Shown here: positions 1-7,513 of the stretch, piece by piece
Position numbering within the stretch: the first letter of the stretch is position 1
Layout of the letters: every line of letters starts with the position of its first letter
Assembly (NCBI GenBank): GCA_013813435.1
Contig: JACCRS010000050.1
Span: forward strand, 1-35,304
Direction of reading: 5' to 3'
Length of the DNA stretch: 35,304 nucleotides
Origin: Gemmatimonadales bacterium
GTDB taxonomy: Bacteria > Gemmatimonadota > Gemmatimonadetes > Gemmatimonadales > GWC2-71-9
Position numbers and translations under genes: made by a program
The notes under the pieces: generated by a model
The model's database searches: none
What the model was told of the DNA's origin: nothing
What the model saw: only the letters and a program-made list of their open reading frames with translations

Positions 1-912
1 CCCGCACACTGGGTCCTGCAAACGCCCGCTCCGGGCCTGAACCCCTAGCGCAACGGTAGACAGGGGGCGGGCCACAACCATATTGACGGCCAGTGCCCAT
101 CTCCGCGCCGCCCTGCCTTGCCCACTGCCTGCTGCCGTTGCCACAATACCCCCGGTCCATGGTCCCGCAGCCACCAGCACAGCGCGAGAGCGTATGTCCA
201 CCTGGGCCCCCGTGAGCCGGTCTGTCCCGCGGGCACCTTGCACTATTCCGCCGCCGGTCATCAGCCGATCGACCCGGAGGTAGTTTACCGGTATGGCGCC
301 AACGCTCGCGGCAGATTGCAGGAAGCTCAGGGTGAGCCGCTCCGGGTGGCGGAGTTGGGCATCATACCACACTGCGCCTCCGGACAACCCGTGAGACTCA
401 AACCACGGGAACAGACCCAGACACTCGTCTCGGGAAACGACGCTCCCGCCGGGGATGAGACGATTCTGGTCCAGGTGCCGGTTACGTCCGAGTGACACAA
501 GGTCGTTTAAGGCCAGGGCGGCGGCATGTGCCAGCCGGCCTTTGCTTCCGAGCCCGTAAGTGGGAACCAGGACCTTGAGGGGCCGCACCAGCCCGGGGGC
601 GATCCGGAGCAGCGCGGAGCGCTCCCGGATCGACTCCCGCATGCGCGCGAAATCGCCCCGCGCTAGATAGCGAAGGCCGCCGTGGACGATCCTCAGGCTG
701 TTGGCCGAAGTGGCCGCTCCGAAATCATCCTGGTCTACCACTGCCACTGACAGGCCGCGCAGGGACGCATCCCAAGCCGCGCAGGCGCCGTAGATGCCGG
801 CGCCAACGATTAGGAGGTCGAACCTGGTGTCTGCCAGACGAGGGATGTCGCGTCGCATGTCCGTGGTAGTCGGGAGCCCGGGCCCTTGAAGGTTCTCCCG
901 AACGGACACCAT
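1..912 (-). CDS. GlpD-like FAD-dependent oxidoreductase, 3' end cut by window edge
   Basis: The frame is open from an ATG at 912 to base 1 with no stop, giving 304 residues of a longer protein. An N-terminal Rossmann FAD site reads FDLLIVGAGIYGAC (GxGxxG at about residues 37-42). It is followed by a DFGAATSANS / RIVHGGLRYL segment typical of aerobic glycerol-3-phosphate dehydrogenase and the DAO superfamily. Family members oxidise glycerol 3-phosphate to dihydroxyacetone phosphate and pass electrons to quinone at the membrane. The substrate here is inferred, because the C-terminal half is missing and related FAD oxidoreductases share this N-terminus. An in-frame ATG at 858 is an alternative start. 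The gene lies 18 nt downstream of a glycosyltransferase on the same strand, so it probably ends a glycolipid or polysaccharide operon. Confidence 0.8.
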   Translation of the reverse strand, partial: MVSVRENLQGPGLPTTTDMRRDIPRLADTRFDLLIVGAGIYGACAAWDASLRGLSVAVVDQDDFGAATSANSLRIVHGGLRYLARGDFARMRESIRERSALLRIAPGLVRPLKVLVPTYGLGSKGRLAHAAALALNDLVSLGRNRHLDQNRLIPGGSVVSRDECLGLFPWFESHGLSGGAVWYDAQLRHPERLTLSFLQSAASVGAIPVNYLRVDRLMTGGGIVQGARGTDRLTGAQVDIRSRAVLVAAGPWTGGIVATAAGSGQGRAARRWALAVNMVVARPLSTVALGVQARSGRLQDPVCG

Positions 913-930
913 CTCGCAAGGCGGCGCCAC

Positions 931-1920
931 CTAGGCACGTTCGCGCACCCGGTAGGCCCGCCGATGCGGCGCACGAAGGTGGACGATTATCTCTCCCACT
1001 AAACCTAGTCCCATCAGCTGGACACCCAGAGCCAGCAGGAGCACTGCCAGCAGGAGAGCCGGCCGATTGGCTATTCCCTGGCCCACGATCCGCTGCACCA
1101 GGAGCACCAGGCTGAGCAGGGTACCGGCGCCAAGGAATAGCGAGCCCACCAGCCCGAAAAACCTCAGCGGCTTCTCAGTGAATTTGGCGAGAAAGAAAAA
1201 AGTGCCGATGTCGAGCAACCGCCGCAGATAGACGCCGGGCCGATAGAGCCGGGTCCGGGCATCATCGGGATGCTGCGGTACCGAGACCTCCTCTACCCGG
1301 AAGCCTTCTCGGAGAGCGAGCGCCGGGATGAATCGGTGGAGGTCTCCGTAGAGGGGGAGGGCCTCGGCCACGCTGCGCCGCATGGCCCGAACACCGCACG
1401 CCATGTCGTGAAACCGCTGCTCCGAGACGCCGCCCACAATGCGGTGGAACGCGCGCGACTGGAGCCGATTGAGCCAGCTGTCGAGCCTGGGCGACCGGCT
1501 GGCCACCACCATATCGGCACCGCCCGATACCGCCTCGAGCAGCAGGCGGATGCCTTCGGGTTGAACCTGAAAGTAGGCGGGCAGGGTGATGACGAGATCG
1601 CCCCGGCTCTTCTCGATACCCAATCGAAGGGCCGCCGTCTCGCCGAAGGAACGGGCGAAGCGAAGGAGGCGAACCGCTTCATTTTCGCGAGCCAGGGTCA
1701 CCAGCTCTGCCGGCGGCGTAAAGCGGCCATCAAAGATGAAGATAAATTCGTACGCTTCCGGGCGAGCCTCGAGCTCACGCGCGAACGCATGGTATACCGC
1801 CACCAGCGCGTCGGCGCGCTCTACCACCGGTACGATCACGGAGATGAGGCCCGGATCGAGGGCAGCCCGGGCGTTAGAGGTACTGGACGTGGGTTCCATC
1901 AGAATCCCCTGTGCGCTCAT
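931..1920 (-). CDS. Family-2 glycosyltransferase-like protein lacking DxD, with two C-terminal membrane helices
   Basis: A 329-aa protein that aligns without gaps over its first 120 residues with the next gene upstream and has the same layout: GT-A fold, then two hydrophobic helices near residues 245-310. It resembles the DPM1/GtrB/ArnC group, which load sugars onto polyprenyl phosphate at the inner membrane. The key motifs are changed. Residues 61-70 read FIFDGRFTPP where the paralogue has LVDDGSRDGT. Residues 111-121 read ITLPAYFQVQP where the paralogue has VSLDGDLQNDP, so the metal-binding DGD is PAY. It may be a regulatory or scaffold partner, or may use another mechanism. The ATG at 1920 is chosen over a GTG at 1938 because GGGAGG lies 10 nt upstream; it starts 2 nt after the paralogue's stop codon, so the two are probably co-translated. 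Confidence 0.85.
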   Translation of the reverse strand: MSAQGILMEPTSSTSNARAALDPGLISVIVPVVERADALVAVYHAFARELEARPEAYEFIFIFDGRFTPPAELVTLARENEAVRLLRFARSFGETAALRLGIEKSRGDLVITLPAYFQVQPEGIRLLLEAVSGGADMVVASRSPRLDSWLNRLQSRAFHRIVGGVSEQRFHDMACGVRAMRRSVAEALPLYGDLHRFIPALALREGFRVEEVSVPQHPDDARTRLYRPGVYLRRLLDIGTFFFLAKFTEKPLRFFGLVGSLFLGAGTLLSLVLLVQRIVGQGIANRPALLLAVLLLALGVQLMGLGLVGEIIVHLRAPHRRAYRVRERA

Positions 1921-1922
1921 GT

Positions 1923-2924
1923 TCAACGAACCTCCCACGCATTGGGAATGTCAGTCGCATCCCCGCGTTCACTGTTGAGCGCGACCTCGGCAACGAGACC
2001 GAGCATGAAGAGATAGAAGGCCACCTCGAGGGCAAGAAGCCCCGCGCCGGGGAAAATCAGCGCCGCGGCCTTCTCCGGGCCGAAGTGGGTGAGACTGAAA
2101 AGCCAGAACCCGCCGAACACCAGGGCAACCGCCAGAGCCGGGATGGCCGCCAACCCGAAACCCAGCAGAGGCCGTGACCGGAATGTCGTGATCATCTTCA
2201 GCGTGATAAGATCCACCAGGACCTTCAACGTCCGGGAAATGCCGTACTTGCTCTCACCGAATCGCCTCGCGTGATGCCGGACCGGCATTTCAGTTATGCG
2301 GGCTCCGACACTGGCTGAAAGCGCCGGAATGAATCGGTGCTGTTCCGCGTATAAGGAGATGCGTCTCAGCAGATCGCGCCTGTAGGCCTTGAGAGAGCAG
2401 CCGTTGTCGGTGATGGGAACTCCGGTCAAGCCTCGGATCAGCCGGTTGGCCAGCCAGGAGGGCACTTTTCGGAGCAGCAGCTTGTCCTTGCGACTTTGGC
2501 GCCACCCACAAACAAGGTCGTATCCCTCGCTGAGCTTGGAGACCAGGGCGGGGATATCGCGTGGGTCGTTCTGCAGGTCGCCGTCGAGCGAGACGATGAC
2601 CTCGCCGCGGCTGTTGTCAAACCCGGCCATCATTGCGGCGGTCTGACCGACATTGGCTCCCAGTCGCAGGCCGCGGATCCGCGGATCAATGGCGGCCGCC
2701 CGAACCTCATTCCACGTCCCATCCCGGCTGCCATCGTCAACCAGGATGACCTCAAAGGTGCCCACGTAGGACTCCAGCGCCTGAAGGATCCACTCCACCA
2801 ATGGGCGCACGTTCTCCGCCTCGTTGTAGAGCGGAGCGACCACCGAAAGAGTAGGTACGCCGGTATTTGCTTTAGCAGAGGCTGAAGACACGCTCGTCTG
2901 GTTCACCAGGTCAGGGCAATCCAT
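1923..2924 (-). CDS. Family-2 glycosyltransferase, polyprenyl-phosphate type (DPM1/ArnC-like)
   Basis: A 333-aa protein with intact GT2 motifs: SVVAPLYNEAENV at 27-39, LVDDGSRDGT at 61-70 for nucleotide binding, VSLDGDLQNDP at 111-121 carrying the DxD metal site, and an HHARRFGESKYG segment. Two C-terminal hydrophobic stretches (about residues 258-280 and 290-315) anchor it in the inner membrane. Family members transfer a sugar from a nucleotide donor to undecaprenyl or dolichyl phosphate; the particular sugar cannot be read from the sequence. It heads a minus-strand cluster with a motif-degenerate paralogue and a GlpD-like oxidoreductase. No good Shine-Dalgarno sequence precedes the ATG, so the first 20 residues are less certain. 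Confidence 0.9.
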   Translation of the reverse strand: MDCPDLVNQTSVSSASAKANTGVPTLSVVAPLYNEAENVRPLVEWILQALESYVGTFEVILVDDGSRDGTWNEVRAAAIDPRIRGLRLGANVGQTAAMMAGFDNSRGEVIVSLDGDLQNDPRDIPALVSKLSEGYDLVCGWRQSRKDKLLLRKVPSWLANRLIRGLTGVPITDNGCSLKAYRRDLLRRISLYAEQHRFIPALSASVGARITEMPVRHHARRFGESKYGISRTLKVLVDLITLKMITTFRSRPLLGFGLAAIPALAVALVFGGFWLFSLTHFGPEKAAALIFPGAGLLALEVAFYLFMLGLVAEVALNSERGDATDIPNAWEVR

Positions 2925-3121
2925 AAGGATAGGGTCAAAGTCGCCGCCTTACTAGCAATCGCCATTCCCCCGAAGGCAGTCGGCAGCCCTTTCCTAAGTT
3001 GTTGTCATACATAACATGGGGGAAACATGGAAAGTTCGGCGGGACCAACGGCGAGCCGTTTGGCGCATCAGTGTGGCTCGCGTGCCACGAACTGCGAAGC
3101 AATAGCTATGGCAAACCGGCG

Positions 3122-3880
3122 CTACCAGCCCCCCCGACGCAGCAGGATCACGGGGACGGTCTTCAGCATGATGCGCAGGTCTTCAGCCACCGACTGGCGG
3201 CGGATGTACTCGAGATCGTAGTGCACCTTGGTGCGCACGTCATCGAGCGAGCGGTCGTAGTGGTGATTGATCTGGGCCAGGCCGGTGATGCCGGGTTTGG
3301 CCCTCTGGCGCAACGGGTACTCGGCGATATGCTCGCGGAGCTCGGCGAAAATGGTGGGCCGCTCGGGCCGGGGTCCCACGATGTTCATCTCGCCCTTGAG
3401 CACATTGAGCAGCTGGGGCAGCTCATCCAGCCGGTACTGGCGCAGGACACCGCCGATAGCGGTGACGCGGGGGTCCTGCTGCTGGGCCCAGACCGCGCCG
3501 CTCGCGTGCTCGGCGTCGACCCGCATGGTGCGAAACTTATAGATGGTGAACGGCTGACCTCCCATGTCGAGCTGACGTCTGTGGTTCTGAAAGCCGCTGG
3601 CGGGGGCACGCCGATCGAGCCCCACCCGCACCTGAGTGTAGAGGATAGGCCCGCGCGAGGTCAGCCACACGAGCACCCCGATCAGGAGCATGATCGGCAT
3701 CATGACCACCAGGGCCACCAGCGCCAGAATTACATTGACCCCGCGACGAGACCACTCCGAAGAGCGCGAAGGGCCGTACCATGTTCCCGTCTGACTCCAG
3801 TCACGATAGTGCTGGCGAGGCAGCGACGGGTCCATCTGGATTGCGGGAAGTGAGGGACGGCTACTGCGTACTCCGGACAT
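3122..3880 (-). CDS. Bacterial sugar transferase (WcaJ/EpsL/PglC type initiating glycosyltransferase)
   Basis: A 252-aa protein with one hydrophobic helix at about residues 48-74, followed by the cytoplasmic bacterial-sugar-transferase domain. Visible signatures are IYKFRTM (113-119), the DELPQL segment (152-157), NIVGPRPE (166-173), and KPGITGLAQI further on. This family transfers a sugar 1-phosphate to undecaprenyl phosphate, the first membrane step of exopolysaccharide or O-antigen synthesis. The short form without the PglB/WbaP accessory domains is the minimal catalytic type. I prefer the ATG at 3880 because GGGA lies 6 nt upstream; ATG codons at 3892 and 3895 and a GTG at 3898 are alternatives. 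A consensus -10 box and four 21-bp repeats lie upstream. It is on the same strand as the glycosyltransferase pair but separated by about 200 nt. Confidence 0.92.
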   Translation of the reverse strand: MSGVRSSRPSLPAIQMDPSLPRQHYRDWSQTGTWYGPSRSSEWSRRGVNVILALVALVVMMPIMLLIGVLVWLTSRGPILYTQVRVGLDRRAPASGFQNHRRQLDMGGQPFTIYKFRTMRVDAEHASGAVWAQQQDPRVTAIGGVLRQYRLDELPQLLNVLKGEMNIVGPRPERPTIFAELREHIAEYPLRQRAKPGITGLAQINHHYDRSLDDVRTKVHYDLEYIRRQSVAEDLRIMLKTVPVILLRRGGW

Positions 3881-3942
3881 TGCAATTCCCATCATCACAC
3901 TCAGCAGAAGAAAATGGACCCGGTAACAGTGTGCCTTCCAAC

Positions 3943-4026
3943 AACAGAAACTTCACCGACTGCAACAGAAACTTCACCGACTGCAACAGAGACTCCACCG
4001 ACTGCAACAGAGACTCCACCGACTGG
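3943..4026 (-). repeat. Four tandem 21-bp repeats upstream of the sugar transferase
   Basis: Four head-to-tail copies of 21 bp start at 3943, 3964, 3985 and 4006. The first two are identical. The third and fourth share two substitutions (AACTTC becomes GACTCC), and the fourth ends in G. The period equals two helical turns and also three heptamers. Each unit contains GACT, which hints at kinship with the heptameric AGTC/GACT arrays elsewhere in the window. The array lies between a candidate -10 box at 4048-4053 and the sugar transferase start, so it would be transcribed as 5' leader. Confidence 0.9.
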
Positions 4027-4047
4027 CGCCCCTTTGCCACGTCCGAC

Positions 4048-4053
4048 ATTATA
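4048..4053 (-). promoter_or_regulatory. Candidate sigma70 -10 box for the sugar transferase
   Basis: The minus strand reads TATAAT exactly, in a local AT-rich island within GC-rich DNA. No good -35 hexamer sits at 16-18 nt, so an activator or an extended promoter would be needed. Transcription would start near 4040 and read the 21-bp repeats into a leader of about 160 nt. Confidence 0.45.
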
Positions 4054-4791
4054 ACGGGGTTATTTCCAGAAATACCTTAATACCGCCCAGGAAAGTTCCC
4101 TGTGACCCCACTCACTTGGTGCTTGCGCGAAAAAAAGATGCTCAGGTGCGTCGCCGCCGCTTGCTTGGGGGGCGTAACTCCGTGAGCAACGGATCTGGAG
4201 CTTCCCCAAGGCCGAAACTCGCTAGCCGCTGGCTGAACTGTGAGAGCTCGCCGGGGAGCTTGGCCGCTGACGCGGCATCAGACTGCTCGTCCTGGTTCGC
4301 ACTGTTACCAGCGCTGACGTCATCTTGTGGAACAGGTGTAGGGTGCAGCGATTCGCTCGGCATCCGGCGTCAGCTTCCAAAAGAAGTTCGCTTCGACCTC
4401 GGGAATGCCGTCAGCTTCAAGTATGGAGCCGCGAATTCGGCTGGCTGCCGCTCGGCTGTGGTGCCCCTGATAATCGATCGTAAGCGCAACATCTTATTCG
4501 ACTTGCGTCGGATGAACAAGTTCTTGCCCGCGGTTGACTCCAGCCGGGGCGTTGCTGGGAAACCACACCGACCAAGGCTAGATTGCCACAATCTGCACGG
4601 TGTCAAGTGCCGTGGCATCACAGCATCCAAAGTGTGGCGCCTTCCCCGCGATTCCTCACTGTTGGAGCCGCAGAATGACTGGCAACCTATTGTGGGGTAA
4701 ACAGTTATGACTTCGAAGGGAAGGCGCACAAGACCTGCTCTCCTGCCCAGGACGCCCCTATCTTTGCTTCTCATCTCTCTGGCAAACGCGC
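4054..4791. other. About 740 bp with no supportable gene
   Basis: Base composition is visibly lower in GC than the flanking genes. Open frames exist on both strands: a GTG-started frame of 194 codons at 4116-4700 plus, 73 codons at 4142-4363 minus, and 134 codons at 4370-4774 minus. None shows a recognisable domain, a ribosome-binding site or GC-rich third positions. The stretch may be a decayed gene, or it may be the upstream region of the two divergent genes that flank it. Confidence 0.5.
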
Positions 4792-5745
4792 ATGGCTAAC
4801 CGGGAAAAGGCTCCTTCCGCGCCTCTCGTCCTCATCGCCAACGACCAGGAATGGTCGGCCCGATCCCTCGAGAGTATTCTGGGACCGAGCGGGTACTCTG
4901 TGGTCCGGGCTTATACCGGGCAGCAAGCCCTTGAACGGGTCCGCACTGCTCGGCCCGACATCATTATCCTCGATGCGCAGATGCCCGACCTGCATGGGTT
5001 CGAGGTATGCCGCGAGCTCCGCAGCGACCCTCGCTTCAGCGCAACCACCCCGATCATTATCACGACTTCAGGCCCCTCGGGGCGGACGCAACGCCTCGAG
5101 GCCTACCGGGCAGGTGCGTGGGAGTTTCTGGGTCAGCCGGTTGATGGAGAGGCTTTGCTCCTGAAGCTCGTCACCTTCCTGCAGAGTAAGCGCGAGGTCG
5201 ACGCTCTTCGAGATGAGAGTCTCCTGGATCCGGGAACTGGTCTATACAACATGAGAGGGCTTTCTCGCCGGGCTCACGAGATCGGCGCCGACGCATTCCG
5301 GCGGCGCGATCCCCTCGCCTGCGTGGTCTTTGCCCCTGAGCCACAAGGAGCGGCTGAGGGTGAGTCGCCGGACGAAGAGCTACAGCGGATCGCGGAGCAG
5401 GTCGGCAAGCTGTTGAAGCGAGTAGGACGCTCCTCCGATGCCATAGGCCGTCTCGGACAATCGGAGTTTGCTGTCATCGCCCCGGCCACTGGAACCGAAG
5501 GTGTGCTGCGCCTGGTCCGCCGGCTCGGGGGTAGCATCGAGTCCTCGACCGTTCCGGTGCGGGGTGGGGAGCGGTCGCTACGGGTAAAGGCCGGCTACTG
5601 CGCTGTGCCGGACTTCGCCGAGTCTCCAGTGGATGCCGTTGAGCTTCTGCTACGCGCCACAACCGCGTTGCGGGACCTGAAACGCGACAGTAATACCGAA
5701 CAGGTCCGTGGATTCGAGCAAACCCCGCTTACCTACCCTATCTGA
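4792..5745 (+). CDS. Response regulator with a degenerate GGDEF domain
   Basis: A 317-aa cytoplasmic protein. Residues 11-130 form a receiver domain with phosphoacceptor D61 in the DIIILDAQMP strand and TTSG at 91-94. Two standard receiver residues are altered: the acidic pair is N17-D18, and the conserved lysine before proline is Q115 (LGQP). Residues 140-300 resemble a GGDEF fold, beginning at DPGTGLYN, but the signature loop is LGQSEF instead of GGDEF. Diguanylate cyclase activity is therefore unlikely, and a c-di-GMP-sensing or protein-binding role is more plausible. The gene stands alone 244 nt before an NtrC-type regulator and histidine kinase on the same strand, so a shared pathway is possible but inferred. 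Confidence 0.85.
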   Translation: MANREKAPSAPLVLIANDQEWSARSLESILGPSGYSVVRAYTGQQALERVRTARPDIIILDAQMPDLHGFEVCRELRSDPRFSATTPIIITTSGPSGRTQRLEAYRAGAWEFLGQPVDGEALLLKLVTFLQSKREVDALRDESLLDPGTGLYNMRGLSRRAHEIGADAFRRRDPLACVVFAPEPQGAAEGESPDEELQRIAEQVGKLLKRVGRSSDAIGRLGQSEFAVIAPATGTEGVLRLVRRLGGSIESSTVPVRGGERSLRVKAGYCAVPDFAESPVDAVELLLRATTALRDLKRDSNTEQVRGFEQTPLTYPI

Positions 5746-5773
5746 CCCCAACCTGAGACAGTTGTAGGGGTCA
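5743..5773 (+). terminator. Weak hairpin at the end of the receiver/GGDEF gene
   Basis: TGACCCC at 5743-5749 pairs perfectly with GGGGTCA at 5767-5773. The hairpin overlaps the stop codon but has a 17-nt loop and no following T-run, so it is a poor intrinsic terminator. Confidence 0.3.
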
Positions 5774-5799
5774 ACCTACGAATACCCAGCTCTGCCGGA

Positions 5800-5816
5800 T
5801 TGGCGCTGTGGCTGCC
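5800..5816 (+). promoter_or_regulatory. Possible sigma54 (-24/-12) promoter
   Basis: The segment has GG at 5802-5803 and GC at 5814-5815, exactly 10 nt apart, in a TTGGCGCT...CTGC context close to TGGCAC-N5-TTGC. It lies about 175 nt upstream of an NtrC-type sigma54 activator gene, which would fit autoregulation. One match of this quality can arise by chance in GC-rich DNA. Confidence 0.3.
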
Positions 5817-5829
5817 AGTCCTCACCTGC

Positions 5830-5858
5830 TTGACAAAAGCGTCACTCTGTGGTAGAAA
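5830..5858 (+). promoter_or_regulatory. Candidate sigma70 promoter of the NtrC-type regulator/kinase operon
   Basis: A perfect TTGACA at 5830-5835 is followed after exactly 17 nt by TAGAAA at 5853-5858 (four of six matches to TATAAT). Transcription would begin near 5865, giving a leader of about 125 nt before the ATG at 5990. Confidence 0.55.
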
Positions 5859-5989
5859 AGCTACTGTGCCCTGTAGCGACTGCGGAGAGCGGAGCTCGCC
5901 GCCGGTCGGTGAACTGCCCAGCTGGCTCAGCATGAGTCAGGTCTGAGTTAAACTGACCGCGCAGCGCGGTCCCCCCGGGAGTCTGCAGG

Positions 5990-7513
5990 ATGGTCAATCC
6001 TCTCGCTCAGCAAGACCGGAAGATTCCAGCCGGCTCCGACAGTATGGCGCGCGATCCCCTTTCCATTCCCAGCGAGGTGAAGGCGAGCATCCGGGTCCTC
6101 GTTGTCGATGACGAGCGGACCCTGCGTGAGAGCTGCGCCAGCGTCCTGCAGATGGATGGGTACAACGTTACGCTGATCGGCCGGGGTGAGGAGGCCCTGG
6201 AAACGGTGCGCCGGCGCAAGTTCGATGTCATCCTCGTGGATCTCTATATGTCGCAGGTTTCCGGCCTCGAGATCCTCCAGTCTACGTTGGAAGCATATAA
6301 GGACACAATCGTCGTAGTCATGACCGGTAATCCCAGCGTTACCAGCAGCATTGAGGCACTTCGCGCCGGTGCCTGGGACTACCTGCCGAAGCCTTTCTCA
6401 GCCACCCATCTGCAAGTGCTGATCGGCCGTGCATCGCATGCCGTGATGATGTCCCGCGAGGCCCAGGACCTGCGCGTGCAGCTTATGAAGCAGAACGGCC
6501 ATAGCGACAAGATCGCTCTGATCGGCATCGCACCACTATTCCGAAAGGCCGTGGATCTGGCCCGCAAAGTGGCCGCTACCGATGCATCGGTCTTCATCAG
6601 TGGCGAGAGCGGGACCGGCAAGGAGGTTATTGCCCAGTTCATACATCAGAACAGCCGCCGGGCTGGGCGCGCCCTGGTACCCATCAACTGTGCGGCACTG
6701 CCGGAGCCGTTGCTGGAGTCGGAAATGTTTGGGCATAAGAAGGGGGCGTTCACCGGCGCCGACCGTGACAAGCCGGGTCTCCTGGAAACCGCCAACGGCG
6801 GCACGCTCTTTCTCGACGAATTGACGGAAATGACCATGCCGCTGCAGGCCAAGCTTCTCCGGGTCATTCAGGACGGGGTGGTGCGCCGGGTGGGCAGTGA
6901 GACCCAGGACGCGGTGGTTGACGTTCGCTTCATTTCCGCCACCAATCGTGAGCCCCAGGAGGCGGTCGACCAAGGGGTGCTCCGGGGCGACCTTTTTTAT
7001 CGGCTCCGCGTGGTTCCTATAAAACTGCCGCCACTGCGGAAGCGCCTCGAGGACATCCCCCTCCTCGCCAATCATTTCCTTACCTACTACTGGCAGCGGC
7101 ACCGCCAGATGGGTGACCGGGTTCCCCGCCTGAGTGAGGCGAGTGTGGGCTTCTTGCGTTCCCGTCCCTGGCGAGGCAACGTTCGTGAGCTTCAGAACGT
7201 CATCGAGCATGTCGCAGTGCTGGCCGAGCCGGATCAGACTATCCAGCCAAACGACATCCCGGTATACGACGAGGGTGCGGAATGGCCGGCCGAAAGCGTC
7301 ACCCCGCCAGGAGTCATGGACGAAGCGTACCATCCCGCCAAGGATCGCGTGGTGGTGCAATTCGAGAAGGAGTACCTGACTCGTTTGATCAACCGAGCCG
7401 GGGGGAACATGTCCAAGGCGGCCCGTCTGGCGAGCATCGACCGCACTACTTTATACCGCCTGATGGACAAACACGAATTCCAGAGGGACGAGACCTCGGG
7501 ATCGACTGCGTGA
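5990..7513 (+). CDS. NtrC-family sigma54-dependent response regulator
   Basis: A 507-aa protein with three domains. A receiver lies at about 33-150, with acidic residues D40 and D41, phosphoacceptor D84 and K134. The AAA+ sigma54-interaction domain spans about 175-405, with Walker A GESGTGKE at 205-212, the GAFTGA loop at 252-257 that contacts sigma54, and Walker B in TLFLDEL near 272-278. A C-terminal Fis-type helix-turn-helix (GGNMSKAARLASIDRTTLYR) follows. All catalytic motifs are intact, so it should remodel sigma54-RNA polymerase after phosphorylation. GGGAG lies 8 nt before the ATG. It is the first gene of a pair with a histidine kinase whose GTG overlaps its TGA stop, which strongly suggests a cognate two-component system. 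Target genes are not evident. Confidence 0.97.
   Translation: MVNPLAQQDRKIPAGSDSMARDPLSIPSEVKASIRVLVVDDERTLRESCASVLQMDGYNVTLIGRGEEALETVRRRKFDVILVDLYMSQVSGLEILQSTLEAYKDTIVVVMTGNPSVTSSIEALRAGAWDYLPKPFSATHLQVLIGRASHAVMMSREAQDLRVQLMKQNGHSDKIALIGIAPLFRKAVDLARKVAATDASVFISGESGTGKEVIAQFIHQNSRRAGRALVPINCAALPEPLLESEMFGHKKGAFTGADRDKPGLLETANGGTLFLDELTEMTMPLQAKLLRVIQDGVVRRVGSETQDAVVDVRFISATNREPQEAVDQGVLRGDLFYRLRVVPIKLPPLRKRLEDIPLLANHFLTYYWQRHRQMGDRVPRLSEASVGFLRSRPWRGNVRELQNVIEHVAVLAEPDQTIQPNDIPVYDEGAEWPAESVTPPGVMDEAYHPAKDRVVVQFEKEYLTRLINRAGGNMSKAARLASIDRTTLYRLMDKHEFQRDETSGSTA

Noticed and set aside
3943-4026. Short regular repeats considered as a CRISPR array
   Set aside because: The 21-bp units are contiguous with no spacers, and no cas genes are present.
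3861-4049. Minus-strand 62-codon frame with a leucine-rich 7-residue repeat (QSVESLL)
   Set aside because: Its ATG lies within the TATAAT box, so the predicted transcript would start after it. The peptide repeat follows from the 21-bp DNA repeat, and the frame overlaps the sugar transferase start.
4116-4700. GTG-started 194-codon frame
   Set aside because: No motif, no ribosome-binding site and no GC-rich third positions; competing frames exist on the other strand.
7282-7509. Upstream in-frame extension of the soluble histidine kinase
   Set aside because: It overlaps the well-supported C-terminal HTH of the NtrC-type regulator and encodes an Arg/Gly-rich sequence without similarity to a domain.
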